Below, piece after piece: positions 3,486 through 5,723 of a stretch of 5,723 bases of DNA (position 1 is the stretch's first letter; each line of letters begins with the position of its first letter). Both the position numbers and the translations under genes were made by a program. The DNA is from an uncultured Clostridia bacterium (GTDB lineage: Bacteria > Bacillota > Clostridia > Oscillospirales > Ruminococcaceae), in contig CAMYUO010000145.1 of the NCBI GenBank assembly GCA_947302065.1, forward strand, positions 1 through 5,723, written 5' to 3'. The notes below the pieces were generated by a model. The model was given only the letters and a program-made list of their open reading frames with translations, ran no database searches and had not been told where the DNA came from.

Positions 3486-5723
3486 ATGGCACATGATTAT
3501 ATTGAACTAAAAAAGAAAGCACTTGAAAAGTTCTTTTCAAGAATGAACCCACAGCAGCAAAAAGCTGTGTTCAAGATAAACGGTCCCTTGCTCATACTTG
3601 CAGGAGCCGGCAGCGGAAAGACTACTGTCCTTATCAACCGCATTGCAAACATGATATATTTCGGTGATGCATATAACAGCACTGATAACAATGCTGACGA
3701 TGCTGACTGCAAGTTCCTTGAAGACTATATCAGCGGAAAGACTGACGACAGCGCCAGATTGTCTGATATTGTCGCATCTGATCCGATAAAGCCGTGGAGC
3801 ATTCTCGCTATCACATTTACAAATAAAGCTGCAAATGAGCTTAAAGACAGACTCTCAGCCATGCTTGGCGAAGCAGGTGAAGGTGTTGCTGCCTCAACAT
3901 TCCATTCGGCTTGCGTAAGGATACTCAGAAGCGAATGTGAAGCACTCGGCTATGCAAGGAATTTCACCATATACGATACAGACGATTCTCAAAGAACGAT
4001 CAAGGACATCCTCAAGGACCTTGATATCTCTGATAAAATGTTCCCGCCTAAAGTCGTGCTCGGCGAGATATCGCACCGCAAGGACGCAATGACAGATGAG
4101 GACACATTCTTGGAAATAGCTGCCTCTGATTACAGACTCTCAACTATCGCTAAGGTGTATAAAGAGTATCAGCACAGGCTGAGGCTCGCCAATGCGATGG
4201 ATTTTGACGATATTATCTTCAATACAGTTACGCTGTTTGAAAACTTCCCCGATGTTCTCGACCACTACCAGAACAGATATAAGTATATCATGGTCGATGA
4301 GTATCAGGATACAAATACGGCTCAGTTCAGACTTGTTGAGCTGCTTGCACGCAAATTCGGCAATATCTGTGTTGTCGGCGACGATGACCAGAGTATTTAC
4401 AAGTTCCGTGGTGCAACCATCGAGAATATCCTCGGTTTTGAAGAACAGTTCGGATGCAACATCGAGACTGATGTTATAAGGCTTGAGCAGAATTACCGTT
4501 CAACGCAGAACATCCTTAACTGCGCTAATGAGCTTATCAAGCACAACAGTGCAAGAAAAGGCAAGAATCTCTGGACCAGCTCGGGTGACGGAGATAAAGT
4601 AGTATTCTACAAAGCCGCAGATGAAAAGAACGAGGCAAAATTCATTGCCGATCAGATCCTTGATGATGTTGGCAATGGAGGCAAATACAATGATCACGCT
4701 GTTTTGTACAGGATAAACGCTATGTCAAACGGCATAGAACGTGCGCTTATGCAAAGCGGTATCCCATACAAGATATTTGGCGGAATGAAGTTCTATGACC
4801 GAAAAGAGATACGTGACGTGCTCGCTTATCTGCAGGTCATAAACAATAACGCCGATATGCTCAGGCTTAAGCGTATAATCAATGAGCCGAAACGAGGCAT
4901 CGGTGATGCTACGGTAGCTTTGCTCGAACAGATCTCATCTGATCTTGGCGATGACCCGGTAAGCGTGATGAGGAACTCCGCTGATCTTGCACCTATCGAA
5001 AAAAGGTCAAAACAGCTCACAGCTCTTGCAGATATGTTTACACAGCTTGGCGAGTTCGCTCAGACAAGCACTCTCGAAGAGCTTCTTGATGAGCTTCTTG
5101 ATGTTTCGGGTTATGGCGAATACCTGCAAACACAGGGCGATGAGGGTATTGCAAGGCTCGAAAACATTGCCGAACTTAAATCAACAATGGCACAGTATGA
5201 AGAGGAAGACCCTGAGCCTTCCCTTTCTGGATTCCTCGAGCAGATATCACTGTTCACAGATATCGACACGCTTGACCAGAACGCAGACTATGTTGCACTT
5301 ATGACAATGCATGCTGCAAAGGGACTTGAATTTCCGATAGTTTTCGTTGTCGGAATGGAAGAAAACATCTTCCCGTCAGCACGCAGTATGGAAAGTGACG
5401 AAGATATTGAAGAAGAGCGCAGACTTGCTTATGTTGCAATGACAAGAGCCAAAACAAAGCTTTATCTCACAAGAGCCTGCGAAAGAATGCTCTATGGTCA
5501 CACCGACAGGAACAGAAAGTCTCGTTTCCTCAAAGAAATACCGAGAGAGTATGTTGAAAAGAAGGAACAAGAGGGTCTGTCCCAGGCAGTCAGCTCCTCA
5601 TCGAATGCTTTTGGCGAGGTAGGTTCTATCCGCAGCATGTCGCTCAGACAGCAGCTAAACATGAGAAAGACTGAGAAACCTTCTGCCGAAACGCAGTCGT
5701 TCTCTGCGGGCGACAGGATAAAA
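3486..5723 (+). CDS. pcrA: ATP-dependent DNA helicase PcrA/UvrD (3' end outside window)
   Basis: PcrA is a superfamily 1A 3'-to-5' DNA helicase of Gram-positive bacteria, acting in nucleotide excision repair, rolling-circle replication, removal of recombinase filaments and rescue of stalled RNA polymerase. All helicase motifs are intact in the 746 visible residues: Q motif NPQQ at 21-24, Walker A AGAGSGKT at 39-46, Ia ITFTNKAA at 109-116, II VDEYQDTN at 270-277, III VVGDDDQSIYKFRGA at 296-310, IV LEQNYRST at 333-340, V TMHAAKGLEF at 607-616, and VI EEERRLAYVAMTRAK at 642-656. The 2B region includes FGGMKFYDRKEIRDVLAYL at 431-449. Compared with Geobacillus PcrA, residues about 58-101 carry some 39 extra, acidic residues between motifs I and Ia. 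The visible part ends in GDRIK, the start of the C-terminal Tudor-like RNA-polymerase-binding domain, so perhaps 50-60 residues are missing. UvrD-family paralogues are possible, but the overall match favours PcrA. Confidence 0.95.
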   Translation, partial: MAHDYIELKKKALEKFFSRMNPQQQKAVFKINGPLLILAGAGSGKTTVLINRIANMIYFGDAYNSTDNNADDADCKFLEDYISGKTDDSARLSDIVASDPIKPWSILAITFTNKAANELKDRLSAMLGEAGEGVAASTFHSACVRILRSECEALGYARNFTIYDTDDSQRTIKDILKDLDISDKMFPPKVVLGEISHRKDAMTDEDTFLEIAASDYRLSTIAKVYKEYQHRLRLANAMDFDDIIFNTVTLFENFPDVLDHYQNRYKYIMVDEYQDTNTAQFRLVELLARKFGNICVVGDDDQSIYKFRGATIENILGFEEQFGCNIETDVIRLEQNYRSTQNILNCANELIKHNSARKGKNLWTSSGDGDKVVFYKAADEKNEAKFIADQILDDVGNGGKYNDHAVLYRINAMSNGIERALMQSGIPYKIFGGMKFYDRKEIRDVLAYLQVINNNADMLRLKRIINEPKRGIGDATVALLEQISSDLGDDPVSVMRNSADLAPIEKRSKQLTALADMFTQLGEFAQTSTLEELLDELLDVSGYGEYLQTQGDEGIARLENIAELKSTMAQYEEEDPEPSLSGFLEQISLFTDIDTLDQNADYVALMTMHAAKGLEFPIVFVVGMEENIFPSARSMESDEDIEEERRLAYVAMTRAKTKLYLTRACERMLYGHTDRNRKSRFLKEIPREYVEKKEQEGLSQAVSSSSNAFGEVGSIRSMSLRQQLNMRKTEKPSAETQSFSAGDRIK
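3657..3788 (+). other. Acidic insertion in PcrA between motifs I and Ia
   Basis: This segment codes for residues about 58-101 of PcrA. Geobacillus PcrA has only about five residues at the same place, between the RIAYLM-like and APWNILAIT-like strings. The insertion has 11 Asp/Glu in 44 residues and stays in frame with intact flanking motifs. Comparable insertions are, from memory, known in other clostridial UvrD-type helicases, so this is probably a lineage trait in domain 1A and not an assembly error. Confidence 0.7.

Noticed and set aside
3497..5570. Short ORFs on both strands within pcrA
   Set aside because: They overlap the fully motif-supported PcrA frame and show no independent evidence of coding.
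1..5723. Mobile element, CRISPR array, phage or defence system
   Set aside because: No transposase, integrase, repeat-spacer array or defence-type gene is visible. RNase J and PcrA here look like the chromosomal housekeeping versions.

Overview
The window holds three protein genes, two of them cut by its edges. The sequence suggests a Gram-positive Firmicute of the Clostridia, most likely a Ruminococcus-like Oscillospiraceae. The grounds are RNase J and PcrA proteins of clear Firmicute type, strong AAAGGAG/GGAGG ribosome binding sites, near-consensus sigma-A promoters, moderate GC and frequent AGA/AGG arginine codons. The genus is an inference from general resemblance and was not tested by a search.

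Layout: positions 1-987 (minus strand) encode the N-terminal 329 residues of ribonuclease J, with the C-terminal part beyond the left edge. Positions 988-1231 are its control region: a perfect consensus sigma-A promoter with an extended -10, about 180 nt of transcribed leader with several possible hairpins, and a possible six-codon leader ORF between the only strong Shine-Dalgarno and the rnj start. Positions 1232-3334 (minus strand) encode a complete 700-residue protein with the order nucleotidyltransferase, left-handed beta-helix, phosphohexomutase. Its scaffold is recognisable, but the catalytic motifs of both enzyme domains are gone, so it looks like a double pseudoenzyme. Positions 3335-3485 are a divergent promoter region. 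Positions 3486-5723 (plus strand) encode 746 residues of a PcrA/UvrD DNA helicase, cut at the start of its C-terminal Tudor-like domain.

How the genes relate: rnj and the pseudoenzyme gene are co-directional with no visible terminator between them, so some read-through into rnj is possible, but rnj has its own strong promoter starting about 28 bp after the upstream stop codon. pcrA is divergently transcribed. RNase J (RNA turnover) and PcrA (DNA repair and transcription-linked helicase) are housekeeping proteins. The sequence gives no direct pathway link between them and the pseudoenzyme. No tRNA, rRNA, CRISPR array, insertion sequence or phage gene was seen.

The most interesting items are the double pseudoenzyme, with 30 cysteines in 700 residues, and the structured rnj leader with its possible leader-peptide coupling.
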